Positions 46,036 through 57,664 of a DNA stretch of 64,000 bases are shown here, piece after piece (the first letter of the stretch is position 1; each line of letters starts with the position of its first letter). This DNA comes from Impatiens glandulifera (Eukaryota > Streptophyta > Magnoliopsida > Ericales > Balsaminaceae): positions 24,465,348 through 24,529,347 of the forward strand of contig NC_061870.1 in assembly GCF_907164915.1 (NCBI RefSeq), in the 5' to 3' direction. Below the pieces are notes generated by a model. That model was given only the letters and a program-made list of their open reading frames with translations. It did not search any database and was not told the origin of the DNA. The position numbers and the translations under genes were made by a program.

Positions 46036-46657
46036 TAGGCATGGAAAATTTCTGGGTTTTGGGGGACCCGAACCGGACCCAAAGTTGCCCCCGATAAAAC
46101 GGGTTCTTAAATTACTTGAAATATCGGTTCAGAACCGACCCGGACCCGAACCAGACCCAATTTTAATTTTTTTTAGTTATTTAACTCATTTTAATTTAAT
46201 GTATTTTTAATTTTTATCTATGTTTTAAACTTAATTTGGATTATTGAACAAAATTTTAATATTTTAAAATATTTTATATTATTAAATGATAAAAAAAATT
46301 ATATGTATCAAGCTTTGAAAAATTACTTAATAAAAAAATTATAAAATATTATATAAAATAAAATAAAACAAAACAAACAATCCTATATTATATAATATAT
46401 AAATAGATAATATGTAAATATATATATATTAAAAAATTGGAACCCAAGTTTCGATCCTAATTCTCTCTCCTATTCCTTCTTTGTCAATAACCGAACGCAC
46501 ACGCAGATAATGTTTGTTATTTTTAATTACTGGATTTGTTCGGTACCCGAAATCCGACCCGAAATTATCCGGAATCGAAAATCAAATTAATTACCCAAAT
46601 CGAATGGTTCGATTTCTTCGAGTACTCGACCCGACGGGGCAACATTGCCGTGCCTTA
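46036..46657. mobile_element. hAT-type MITE with perfect 8-bp target duplication
   Basis: The 622-bp element is flanked by TTTCTGCT at 46028-46035 and 46658-46665. Ends are TAGGCATGG and CCGTGCCTTA, imperfect inverted repeats. Both subterminal regions carry GACCCGAACC-type motifs (GGACCCGAACCGGACCC left, CGACCCGACGGGG right), common in plant hAT ends. The interior is AT-rich with no transposase. The 8-bp duplication and terminal motif support hAT. Confidence 0.85.
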
Positions 46658-46665
46658 TTTCTGCT

Positions 46666-46859
46666 GCTCTTTGTTGGGCTTCCATTTACGCCATGTGCGC
46701 CGGTATCTGTGTGGCCAAGACTTTGTTTGATTTGGGCCAAATAGCTTTCGCCCCTATTGTTTTTTTAACATGCAAATCACACAAAAATTAATTAAAATAT
46801 TTAAACTTATTTTAGCATATATAATTTATTATTTTTTATATATTTGAGTTAAAAACCAT
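46666..46859. other. Short intergenic stretch
   Basis: Continues the interrupted frame to a stop near 46731, then AT-rich sequence. Confidence 0.4.
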
Positions 46860-47400
46860 TCAAATTTTAATTATTTCAAATTTAATGGATACAATATTTT
46901 AAAAAAATATTTATTTTATTTTTGACATTAATTTTAACTATTTTGAAATAGATGGATACAACATTTTTTTAAAATAATTATTTGTTTTATTTTTTTGTCA
47001 CAATTTTAATTATTTTAGTATAAATGAATATAATGTTTTTCCAAAATAATTATTTGTTTTATTTGTAGCCTTAATTTTAATTATATTGGAATAAATGTAT
47101 ATAATAATTTTCTAAAATAATTATTTATTTTTAGTCTTAATTTTAATTATTTTGTATAAATATAAACACAATATATCCAAAATAATTATTTATTTTTGTC
47201 ATACATTTTAATTATTTTAGGATTAATGAATACAACTTTGGGATAATAATTATTTATTTAAGTTTTAATTATCTTAGATTTATTGTATACAATATTATCT
47301 CATAATGATTATTCATTTAAGTTTTAACTATCTTGGATTTATTGGATAACATTATTCAAAATAATTACTTAATTTTATCACTTAATTTGTTTATAATTTA
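46860..47400. repeat. AT-rich minisatellite, ~70-75 bp unit, about seven diverged copies
   Basis: AAAATAATTATTTGTTTTAT, TTAATTTTAATTATTTT and a following ATGGATACAATA-like block recur in fixed order (ATAATTATTT around 46972, 47046, 47116, 47180, 47247, with weaker copies before and after). Copies differ by many substitutions, so the array is old. Confidence 0.7.
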
Positions 47401-48190
47401 AAAATTATTTTAAAGACTTGAAATTTATTTAAAATTTTCATAAATAGGTAGTTTTAAAATTGAGTGTAGTGTTAAAATTGAGTGCCTATATGATCTAAAA
47501 TGTTCTTATTAAGAATCTTCGAGTCAATTAATTATATTTTTGTCTTTTAATTTTTTATTTTTATTTTGAACTTTTTTTTATCTTATATTTTAATTAAATG
47601 ATCATTTTTAAAGAAAGTTTAATATTTACGGTGCATCAAATAAAAAGAAATTAATTCTTCTAAAAAGTAACATAAAACAAAATTTATTGTGATTTCTTTT
47701 CCTTTATATATCTAAATTTTGATATGTCACCCCTTCCCAAAATGCATTGAATTGCAAATTGTAACAAATATTTAGGATTCCATTATTTCAAGGTTTGGAT
47801 CCACCGTGTTACTTGTTCCCGTAATTTGGTAGCCAAGGAAAGAAACCGCAAGTGCCTTTACTTAACACATTTAATAGATTGTTTATAAAAGAACATTCAA
47901 CAGACTAGGTTTATAACATAAGAATGCAAAATCAACCAATTTTATTACTAACAAAATGCTTTATGCATAAATAAAAGAAATTAAGGAAAATTAATTCTCT
48001 TATTTGTAAAATAAAAATATAGGTTAATAATTTAAAAATAAATCGTAACTCAATAATTAATATAATATTAACTCAGTTTATTATTAAATCAAACAATCAT
48101 TCTCTTAAACTGAAAAACAAACATTTTAGGTAACAAATTTTGCAACCAACATTTGAATTGTGTCCCACCTAGCTATTGTTGTGAAGATCT
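47401..48190. other. Intergenic DNA
   Basis: No gene or element end recognised. Confidence 0.5.
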
Positions 48191-48959
48191 TCTTGTAAGA
48201 AATTCCATAATTTTGGACATAACTATTTATATCTAATCTGGTTTTATGTTTGCACACTTCACCATTTTATATAACTTGGTCTTATAAATCCACTTGACAT
48301 CAATCTTTTTTTTTGTTCTCTAGAACATTCAACAAAATTACAGTGCTCTCAATTGTCTAAATTACCTTTTTCTAGTGGATACTACCAACATCTTCAAAAA
48401 TAAAAGTTGGATTGAATGATACATGGATGACTAGGTTACTATTCTCTTCCTGAGATTAAGTGTCATCGACAATGTAGTCTACTTGCCAATAAATAACTTT
48501 CTTTGTTCTTCATGACAAAGTTGATGGTGAAGTACATAGTTTTAGGCCTTCTATTTTAGAGATTATTGGTGAGTGAAGATCTTTCTTTACTATTTTAGTT
48601 ATTGGTTGTAAACTTTTATCATCTTCACATAATTTCACACATAATTTCTTCCAATTCTAGTCCTTTTGAACTAGAGTTGTTCTGTCAATCTCAACACACA
48701 TCTTCCTTGAAAGCAACATCCCTACTCACTAATAGTCTTTTTCAGAATAAGATCATAAAGTCTATAAGCTTTAGATTTTTTACTTATGTTGGAATTTAGA
48801 CTATGTAAATTGTTTCCATTATATTAATGTAAATGAAAATTCAAGAATAAAATTGAATGAGTGAGCCCCAAGAATAAATTCGAGTTACTGAGTTTGTCCA
48901 TATTGGAAAAAGATTTTTATGATAAATGAATAAATGAATAAATCATATATTATATGATA

Positions 48960-49313
48960 TTGTGGTAGCCTTAATCTTCAAAACGTCTAGCAGCGATTGG
49001 TTGCTTATCCAATCGTCATTCTATATAATATAAAAAGGAAACCGCGATTGGTTGCTTATCCAATCGCCATTCTATAAAATACGAGCGAGTGGTTTCTTTT
49101 CCAATCGCGGTTAATCTTCAAAACGTCTAGCATCGATTGGTTTTATAACCAATCGTTTTCATTCAAACTAGTAGCGATTGGTTAAAGGACCAATCGCCAT
49201 TATAAGGGTAATTGCGATTGGATTTAATTCCAATCGCCATTATGAACATTAGTAACGATTATTCTAAACCCAATCGCCATGTTTGCTAGCTATTTACCCT
49301 TTTTTTACTAGTG
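48960..49313 (-). mobile_element. CACTA-type transposon end with palindromic subterminal repeats
   Basis: The right edge, read on the minus strand, is CACTAGTAAAAAAAGGG (49313-49297), a typical CACTA (En/Spm) terminus. Inward lie repeated GCGATTGG/CCAATCGC palindromes, described separately. Subterminal repeat arrays next to a CACTA terminus are where the element's own DNA-binding protein attaches. A second CACTA end is not visible within several kb on the left, so this is a fragment or a deletion product. AATCTTCAAAACGTCTAGCA occurs twice (48973 and 49113), showing internal duplication. Confidence 0.6.
48993..49277. repeat. Array of GCGATTGG-N8-CCAATCGC palindromes
   Basis: Six palindromes have arms of 7-8 bp and a spacer of exactly 8 bases: left arms start at 48993, 49044, 49085 (GCGAGTGG), 49133 (TCGATTGG), 49174 and 49214, and right arms start 16 bases later. 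A degenerate seventh ends at 49277. Repeat-to-repeat distances are 40-51 bases. Spacer sequences vary while the arms are conserved, as expected for paired protein-binding half-sites. Each arm also contains a CCAAT pentamer. Confidence 0.9.
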
Positions 49314-50899
49314 AGCTTGTTGTTTAAACTAAATGACTTAAATTAAAGGTTTAAAGTTTAAAATATTTTATTATACAAGATAAAAAAGACAATTTTATTT
49401 TATATTAGTTTTTCTATTAATCCAAGCAGGCTTAACTTATTTGCAAAATGCATTTTATAGTATAAAAATAAATTGATATATTTTAATTAAAATTTTAATA
49501 TAATGAGTCACTTAAATGATGTATTAATATCAATAGGAAAATGAAAAATTTTCAATCAAATGCATACATTGAAACATTTTAAATGCAATTGATTGCATTA
49601 AATGATTTTATTCTCAAGTCAAGGAAATTAGTCACTAATTTATTTTGATATAAATTATCACAAATTGTTTAACACAATAGAAATTGCAGAACTACATGGT
49701 ATAATCATTCAATCATCCTAGATGAAAAAAAATTGTTTTTCACTTTCAATATCATAAGAAGCTAGTTACTTAATTTTTCAGAAAAAAACGTTCCATTGAT
49801 AATTTTAATTATGGCTTCATACAATTCTATTTTGATCCCGGTGATAATTTAAATACGTTGGTCAAGCTCGTTACGTAGTGATTTTGGTGCTGAATCATTA
49901 CTAGATTCGTTGTACCATGAGAGACAATCATCTGATAAGCTCCAGTACAAGAAGGAGACGGTGAACCTGTTTTAAGGGAAATATGTTAAACACATGTTTC
50001 GACTCAACCTTTAATTTTGATAATTTTGTTTATTTGTATATTATAGTTTATTTAATTTCTTTGTAACATCATTTATATATATTTTCTGTAATGTTAAAGA
50101 CAATATTACTAACAACTTATACCAATTAAAGTATAAGTAGACTCTTACTATCCAATTTCAGTCTTTTTGTGTAGGTACATGTGCAATGCAACAAAATACT
50201 TTTAAATGACTTATAGAGGATTTTATATCACTGCAAGCTTTTTAAGAAGTTTTTTCTTTGACGACACAAGTGAAGCTTCTATTCATAATTTATGCCCACC
50301 ATTGCACAACTTCAGTCAAAAAAATCATTAGGAAATTATTTATTTGACAACATATTTCTCACAACATTCATGATTGTTCTATTCCTTCTTTTAGCTATCC
50401 CATTTTACTAGGGAGTATATCGTCCAATTAATTATCTTCTTATTCCATTCACTTCACATTAGTTATTGAATTTACTGGAAGTAATTCTCCCCCTCAGTCT
50501 ATTCTCAAACATGTTAGAGGTTGTCCACACTCTTTCTCCACTATGAGTTTGAAATTCTTAAACAAATTAAATGCCTCTGTTTTTGCTTTTAATAAATAAA
50601 CTCATATTTTTCTGCTGAGATTAATTATAAATGTGAGAATGTACCTCATTCTACTCCTCAAAGTTGGTGTTATGGGAAGATCGCATATGTCTGAGTGTAT
50701 GAGTTCCATCTTTCTAGTTGCTCTCTACTTGCTTTTTTTTTAAATAGTCGATCTTTGTTGTTTTCCAGAGAGACAAGGATGCACTTCTTCTCGGGTGTAG
50801 TAATTTTTTTAACCTTTCAAAATTCTTATAATTCAGATGACCCATTCTGTAATGTAAAAAATATGACTCACTTTTTGCAATAGTCTTAAAGTAACTATT

Positions 50900-52070
50900 G
50901 AGCTCTTAGTTTTTTCCTTCCTTTTCCAACATACTACTTGACAGTTTAAACATTATATTTGCGCTCATTGACCCATACTTAAAAGGTTGTTCTTTAACTC
51001 TGAAATGTAATAGACTTCTGAAATCGTTTATCTTATACATTATATCTTTAACTTTACAACATTCTCCTGTAACAACTAATATTGTGTTGTTCCCAAGTTT
51101 GACCGAGTGTCTAAAGTCGGTATCCAACTGAGAGAATCACTATGAGTTTGCACAAATATGATGTGAGCACCCGGGGTATAAATACCACGACCCTTCTCCC
51201 TTTTTTCACGTGGCTCTACTGAAGATAATATGAGCATTTCTTCTTCCTCTCCAGCTTCAACATTGCGCATTATCTTCCTAATTGGGACATTCTCTTTGAT
51301 AATGCCCCATCTTGTGACATCCATAACACTTTATTGCAGGTTCTACACTTGAATTTCTGCTCATGTACAACAAAAGAACTTTGAAGTTCATCAACTGTTA
51401 GTTGACAAATGTCATTGGCTTCTTCAATAACCACCGCAACATACATGAACCTCTTTATTAATGTTCTCAAAATCTTTTCTACTAAAGTAGAGTCTTCAAT
51501 CCTTTCACCATTACTTCTCATCTTATTGACTACTACTACAACTCTAGAAAAATAGTTAATTATCGTCTCATTCTTTTTCATCTCAAGTATTTTGAATTTT
51601 TTTCATCTCAAGTATTTTGAATTTTCTACGTAGTATTCATAAGTGATCTTTTTACCTTCTCATTACCTCCAAACTTGCTCTTTGAAGAGTTCCATATGAT
51701 TTTGGATGTACTTCTATCCAATATTTGCTCTAACGTTGCTCGATTCAACATTTGATACAAATAGTTCTTCATCTTACAATTTTTCATCTTCATCTCGTTA
51801 AATTTAGTTCTGGTTCCAGTTGTTGTCGGATCGTCGAGTGTCTCGAATCATGTTTCTATTAAATCCCACATATCTTTGGAACGAAATAAGTTTTCCATTA
51901 ACTCACTCTGGTGATCGTACTGGAGACCGTCAAAGCTAGGGATTCTTATAGTAACTTCAACTATTTTGTCCGTCATTTCTCTCCTATCTTCTTTGATCTC
52001 AAAGATTTGTTCGATCAAGTTCAAAGCTTAATTCCTCACTTCAACTTGATTCACTCGTGTTGGGATGCTT
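50900..52070 (-). pseudogene. Copia 4 gag, disrupted
   Basis: The UBN2-type gag domain is recognisable: MKKNETIINYFSRVVVVVNK, EDSTLVEKILRTL, then DICQLTVDELQSSFVVHEQK, followed by CRTCNKVLW in place of a proper zinc knuckle. The N-terminal part (to about 52060) has a stop near 51848. It would have formed the particle core; it is now nonfunctional. Confidence 0.75.
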
Positions 52071-53509
52071 TGGGCTAAACAAAATACAGAAAATTAAAAG
52101 ATCATTAACTCCTTATGACGAATAATTATTAATTATAAATTGTATTAATTTAGGAATTTAAAAGTAATAGTAACCCTACTATTAATTTTCTTTACTATTA
52201 AAATAATTTCATTATCTAATCAGTAAAAATATTAAATTATTTTTTTATAAAATTTAAATATAATATACATATTATAATAGTTTAATTCAAATAATACATA
52301 TTCATGAAACAAGATTTTAAAACCATAACAAAATTTTCAATATCATCAGATCAAACTGCAGGTGTAAAATAATTTTAGGAATAAGAAGGAGAAAATTAAT
52401 GTTCAAGAAAATTAAAATATATTATCAAACATATATTATTAGAAAAAATCATTAACACTATTAGAATATAATTTTTCTTAAATCATTAAACATTCTAAAA
52501 TCTCCCAATCGAGATGGTATGTCTATTTTTAACTCGATTTAACAATCTTCACAACTTGTAGATGTATCTTTGTAAGTTTTCCAACATTTTCTATTTATGT
52601 TTACAAGAATTAAAATAAACCGTGTATTAGGAGACTTTAACATTTCCAATTCTAGAGACTAATTAAAATATTAAAAATAATGTGAAGCACTATCTAAAAT
52701 AGTAAACTTTTATTATAACATATAATTATTATTCTATTCAAGAATAAAGGAGCCTTACTTTTATTTTTCTTTGGGGACATAAAGGATAAATTAATTGTCA
52801 AATATGCAACCTTTAAGCTGGAAAAAAATTCCTTATTTATTCCGTCATTATTTTTATAAGTTGTTAACAACTGTAAAAAAATATATCATCATTAATTTAT
52901 TCTTATAGTTAAAAGTCTGGTGTTAACGCCATTAAGGCTGCCTATATTGGCAGTTTGGCAAATATATAAAACCGTGGTGAAGTCTTTAGCAAAAGAAAAA
53001 GTACAATTAACAATGTCATTTTGTGAAGCCGACTATCTTTAGGGATTATTACAGCTTTCACAAAAAAAGATTTAACTTTTATATATATATTTAGGAAATA
53101 ATTGTGGAGGGATTTTTGGGTAAGAGAATTTAAGAGGGAATTACGATTTTCTAATCTGATTTTCTGAAAAAATAACAAATTCTCCATCCTCACCTTTATT
53201 ATTTTTTCTAGTCACTAAAGTTGTGACATCTCATTTCTTCTCTATTCACTCTCACAAATTCCCTTCTCTATTATTCCTCATATATATTTACCCTTGTTAT
53301 TAGTTTTTTTTACTTTGGTTGAATGGCTTTTAACGAATATATGGTCATTTGTTAAAAGTTTCCTATGGACGTTTCTAAAGTGTCTTTTAACTATTGTTTT
53401 ATATTACCGTCTCTATAAGTTTCCTTTTGAAAAAAATATATCATCCTGTATTTTATTATTTAATACCCAGCTTGTATTTACTATTAATATATAACTTGTA
53501 TATTATACA

Positions 53510-54930
53510 CAAATATTCTCAATGTCTAACTCTTACGTTATTAAAATTATTCTCAACTATTATGTCAAAGTTATAATAAAGTATTCAAAGTCAACAAAAA
53601 CATTTTTTTTTCTTAATTTATTGATCTGAACAGTTTTTATTTTTTATAACCAAAAGCTCATATATCACGTCTTACTTTTTTTTTAAAATTATCCGAACAT
53701 TTCACTAATTAATCAAAATATTTATTATTTTTATTTTTTTTTAAATTTAAATAAAATAATTATAATAATTCAATATTTAAAAACCAAAATAACTTACTGT
53801 TTTTTTTTATCAAACAAAAAAAAAATATATTTTAAACCCTGTAAAAATTCTAAATAACCCAACAACAAACAAGCTTTAAATTCGACATCGATGTCCTCGT
53901 CCAAGATGACGAAGGAGTTGATGCCCATTTTGATGACTCCACCATGCCAATGACGAACTTCGGCTCTGATACCACTTGTTGGGAAAACCCTGACAGAAAG
54001 ACAAAAGAAGAAAACAAATGAAAGAACACACTAACAAATTTTAAAACGGAGTTTGGCCTAAGTGTTGTCTACGTCTCCGAGCATTAAGACTATCAATTAA
54101 TAAGAAAAAGAGATACAAATATTGGGTGCAATAAACCAAAGAGGGGAGAGTTTCTTTTATACACTAAGAAACTTCTCAAATTCCCATTATCTTCCGATGT
54201 GGGATTTATTCTAATAATGAATATAGTTTCTTTTATATACTAAGAAACTTTTTTCACTCTAATCATCTTCCGATGTGAGATTCTAATTGTGCCAAAAAAC
54301 CCTACTACTAACGCCTCTTTAGTTTTACTGACGTCATCTTTGTTGTCAGCGCCTCTACAGCTTTACTTGCGCATTAAACATTTACAGAACTTAATTTTTT
54401 CATCACATCATTAAAACTATATCATAAACTATCATAAATTCATTTTAATTAATTAAAACGTTTTTCATACTTCAACTTAATTAAAGATTTCTTTTTTAAT
54501 CTTAATCAAATAATTTTTCCTTTCTTTTTTTTCTTTCTTTAACTTAATCTAACAACCAATATTCTCTAAAAATGTCTCATTATTAAAATTTCTCTCAACT
54601 ATTATGTCAAAGTAATGCTATAATAAAATATTCATAGTCAACAAAACTTGTTTTTCTTAATTTATTGATCCGAGGAGTTTTTATTTATATAACCAGAAGC
54701 TCATATATCACGTCTTACTTTTTTTTTTTTTTTTATTATCCGAACATTTCACTAATTAATCAAAATATTTATTATTTTTATTTTATTTTTTAAAATTTTA
54801 AATAAAATAATTATAATTATTCAATATTTAAAAACCAAAATAACTTACTGTTTTTTTTTATCAAACAAAAAATATATATATATTAAACCAAGTAAAAATC
54901 CTAAATAACCCAACAACAAACAAGCTTTAA
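53510..54930. repeat. ~370-bp direct repeat flanking the Copia 4 LTR region
   Basis: Sequences at about 53510-53880 and 54555-54930 match closely: AACTATTATGTCAAAGT, AAGCTCATATATCACGTCTTA, CCGAACATTTCACTAATTAA, and both finish CAACAAACAAGCTTTAAA. The ~675 bp between hold the PBS and LTR of Copia 4. The shared ending AAGCTTGTTTG (reverse) looks like the terminus of the PIF-type elements elsewhere in the window. Inside the LTR region a ~75-bp segment (AAGAAACTT ... CTTCCGATGTG) is also duplicated (about 54150-54300). Confidence 0.75.
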
Positions 54931-55461
54931 ATGGTGACATAGAATGCATAGCAATTCACTCCTTTCAAGAAGGTAATAATAAGAATATTTATATATATAA
55001 TATATGCTAAACCAATTTAAGATGAATATGATTTTCACAATTATTTATGATTCTTTTAACCCAACAATTCGTACAAAATCTTTACATCAATGTTAATCAT
55101 GTCAGGTGACATATAAGGTTCTTAGATAATGTTATAACAAGTGTTTATTTAATATATGTTTTTTCATTCAAAAAATAAAATGAAAGTTGACGGGCACATT
55201 ATAATGTGTAGTTAAAAAGTTTATTATTTTGAATACCAAATTAAAGAAAGTATATTCTTGATCATAAGCCCTAAACGTGCATGCAATCCGTATTTAATCT
55301 ATCCTTTTGGACCAGGTTTTAAGTTTGACGAGACATATGAGTGAGTAAACTAATTAATAATTAATAAATTTGGAGTAATTTTCAATACAGCAAGTTGCTT
55401 AGGCAGGAAATTAAAAAGAATTGATCAAATGGAATGTTACAATAATATTGTTGTTTTCCAT
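54931..55461. other. Upstream region of peroxidase B
   Basis: No gene. CATGCAATCC near 55280 is shared with sequence upstream of peroxidase A (about 40601), showing that the duplicated block includes some promoter sequence. Confidence 0.5.
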
Positions 55462-55469
55462 TATAAATA
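55462..55469 (+). promoter_or_regulatory. TATA box of peroxidase B
   Basis: TATAAATA, 74 bases before the hydrolase-like leader ends at the ATG at 55543; nearly the same distance as in peroxidase A. Confidence 0.65.
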
Positions 55470-55542
55470 CCAAGTAATATCCTTATCTACTTCACAACAA
55501 TCAAACCATCATCAACATATTAATATCTGAGTTCTGTCTAGA

Positions 55543-56722
55543 ATGGGTACTCGATTCAACATTCCTCTGACATTGTTGTCACTGTCTTGCCTCTGTCTTT
55601 TGGCTTCGGCCCAACTGAAACAGAACTACTACGCCGGCACGTGCCCCAACGTCGAATCCATCGTCAGGAAGGCCGTCCAGCTGAAGTTTCAGCAAACTTT
55701 TGTTACCGCTCCGGCCACTCTCAGGCTGTTCTTCCACGACTGTTTTGTTCAGGGCTGCGATGCTTCCGTTATGATTCAATCGACCGGAGGCAACAAGGCG
55801 GAGAAGGATAACCCGGATAACATTTCTTTAGCCGGAGATGGGTTCGACACCGTTGTCAAGGCCAAGGCTGCAGTTGACGCCGTCTCCGGTTGCCGGAATA
55901 AAGTATCCTGCGCCGACATTCTAACCATGGCTACCAGGGATGTCATCGCTTTGGTAATTATTAATCACTTATCTCTGTTCTTCCCTGTTGTTCCTCCTGA
56001 ATCAATGAATTTTTATTATAAAAATGAATGAATGAATGAATGCAGACCGGAGGACCATCGTACGCGGTGGAGCTGGGGAGATTGGACGGCCTGAAGTCGA
56101 CGGCGGCAAGCGTCACCGGAAAACTTCCTCATCCGAACTTCAACCTCAACCAACTCAACTCCCTCTTTGCTGCCAACGGCCTTAATCAAAACGACATGAT
56201 AGCTCTCTCAGGTAATTAAGTTCAAACTAATCTATATATTCATTATATATAATCTTTTATTTTATTTTATTTCATTTGATTATAAATTATTATTGTATAT
56301 ATATAGCTGCCCACACAATTGGGTTCTCCCACTGCAGCAAATTCTCAAACAGGATCTACAACTTCACAAAGTCCAACCCGATTGACCCGACCCTGAACAA
56401 GCAATACGCATCCCAGTTGATTCAAATGTGCCCGAAGAATGTGGACCCGAGAATAGCAATAAACATGGATCCAATCACGCCCCGAAAATTCGACAATGCA
56501 TACTTCAAGAATCTTCAGGGAGGAAAGGGATTATTCACTTCCGACCAAGTGCTCTTCACCGACTCCAGGTCTAAGTCGGTGGTCAACGCCTGGGCTACCA
56601 GCTCCCAGTCATTCAACTCTGCCTTCATAACCGCCATGACCAAACTCGGCCGCGTCGGAGTCAAGACCGGAAAGCCCGGACCCAACGGTAACATCCGTGT
56701 CAGATGCGACGCATTCAACTGA
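55543..56722 (+). CDS. Class III secretory peroxidase B
   Basis: Three exons (55543-55953, 56046-56211, 56307-56722) give 330 residues with the same intron positions and phases as peroxidase A. The signal peptide is 1-23. Distal Arg61, Phe64 and His65, proximal His195 and the family cysteines are intact. Mature exon 1 differs from A by only one residue (STGGNK against STAGNK). Exon 3 differs more, and its C-terminus keeps [19 protein letters not shown]. Predicted role: H2O2-dependent oxidation of phenolics in the apoplast. It is one half of a 14.4-kb-spaced direct gene duplication. The upstream region differs beyond the proximal promoter, so expression may have diverged. Confidence 0.95.
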
Positions 56723-57007
56723 TCTATTTCATCGCTGTCTTTATTCCAAGCTCAACGAAAGCAGAGCCATAAACAAGTAAAATAAGTATCTGTATGAACA
56801 CAAGAGAAGAGAGTTGAGATTTTTTATTTTTTAATTTCCTGTTAAGAATTTATTGATTGTTTAATCGTGTCATCAACCAATGTATGAGTGTTGTGTTTCT
56901 TATTTTTTTTTATTTTTTTTACCATAAACTGTTATATTTCATTTATTATTGTTTCTAGTTAACTTTACCCTTTTCTTTTTGTTTGTGTGTGCGTGCGCGT
57001 CGCACAA
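56723..57007. other. 3' UTR of peroxidase B and flank
   Basis: Probable UTR after the stop, then T-rich sequence ending in GTGTGTGCGTGCGCG next to the Mutator-like terminus. Confidence 0.45.
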
Positions 57008-57318
57008 GAGAAAATTGATTAAATGATCCTCATAATAGGCCTAATTCAAAAAAAGCCCCATAGTGTGTGTCCGTTCGTCCGTCTCGTTCCGTCCGTTAGT
57101 CTGTCTCGTTCCGTCCGTCTCGTCGTTACATTATTCATGTCAGTTTAGGGTTTGAGTTTGGGTTAGGGTTGTGTAATGTTCTTATTCAGTTTGGATGTTA
57201 TGTATGCTTATATATTGATGGATACTCCTTAGTCTTCAGGGTATTCGTAAATTTTAGGATTTATGGTTTGGTTTTATGTGTAATGTTCTTATTTAGTCGG
57301 TTTCCCATTTAGTTGGTT

Positions 57319-57375
57319 TTTTGAAATTTGATCAAATGGGTCTCATAATAGGTCAAATTCGAATAAAGTCCCATG
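57319..57375. repeat. Second, internal MULE terminal repeat
   Basis: GAAATTTGATCAAATGGG followed by TCTCATAATAGGTCAAATTC parallels the outer left end at 57008. Either a second element is nested here or the TIR was duplicated. Confidence 0.65.
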
Positions 57376-57664
57376 TTTGATGAACAACGGCCTATCCATT
57401 GTCGAAGAACCGAATTTTCTATCCACAAGCGAGAAAATCTAGAAGTTATTGCACCTAAAAGTCGCTTAATCTTCCCTAGTTTTGTCTCCCTATCGTGTAA
57501 TCGTCTAAAGCAACTAGAGCAGTCGAAGCTTGTCGCGAACATCTGTAAGTTTGTTTTCCATAATTCCTAGCTTAGTTTGATTCTTGACATAAATATACTT
57601 GGATGACCTAGAATGGAGACCCCTAGAATCATGTTTAAGATTCGAGGAATGACTTAAGTGTTCT

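Larger units (their letters stand above)
48200..54300 (-). mobile_element. Decayed, multiply interrupted Copia (Copia 4)
   Basis: Minus-strand Copia pieces occur in the correct order from right to left: LTR start TGTTGGGAAAACC at 53977; PBS complement GCTCTGATACCA at 53963-53974; gag from about 52060 (TIRIPSFDGLQYDHQSELME), continuing with INYFSRVVVVVNKMRSNGE and ILRTLIKRFMYVAVVIEEAN (51581-51270); integrase (CLRID.GGE) near 50400-50620; and integrase-RT linker remains (KK.IISRDV-type) near 48690-48790. Frameshifts and stops are frequent. Non-Copia blocks split it at about 48950-49313 (CACTA end), around 49320-50150 and at about 52090-53880. Treating the pieces as one element is inference from order and strand. 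The LTR's outer end is uncertain. Confidence 0.6.

Noticed and set aside
48960..49313. CRISPR-like array
   Set aside because: Repeats are short palindromes with irregular spacing in plant nuclear DNA next to a CACTA terminus; not a CRISPR.
57309..57570. Overlapping frames on both strands just inside the second MULE end
   Set aside because: Neither has a recognised domain; they overlap a transposon terminus.
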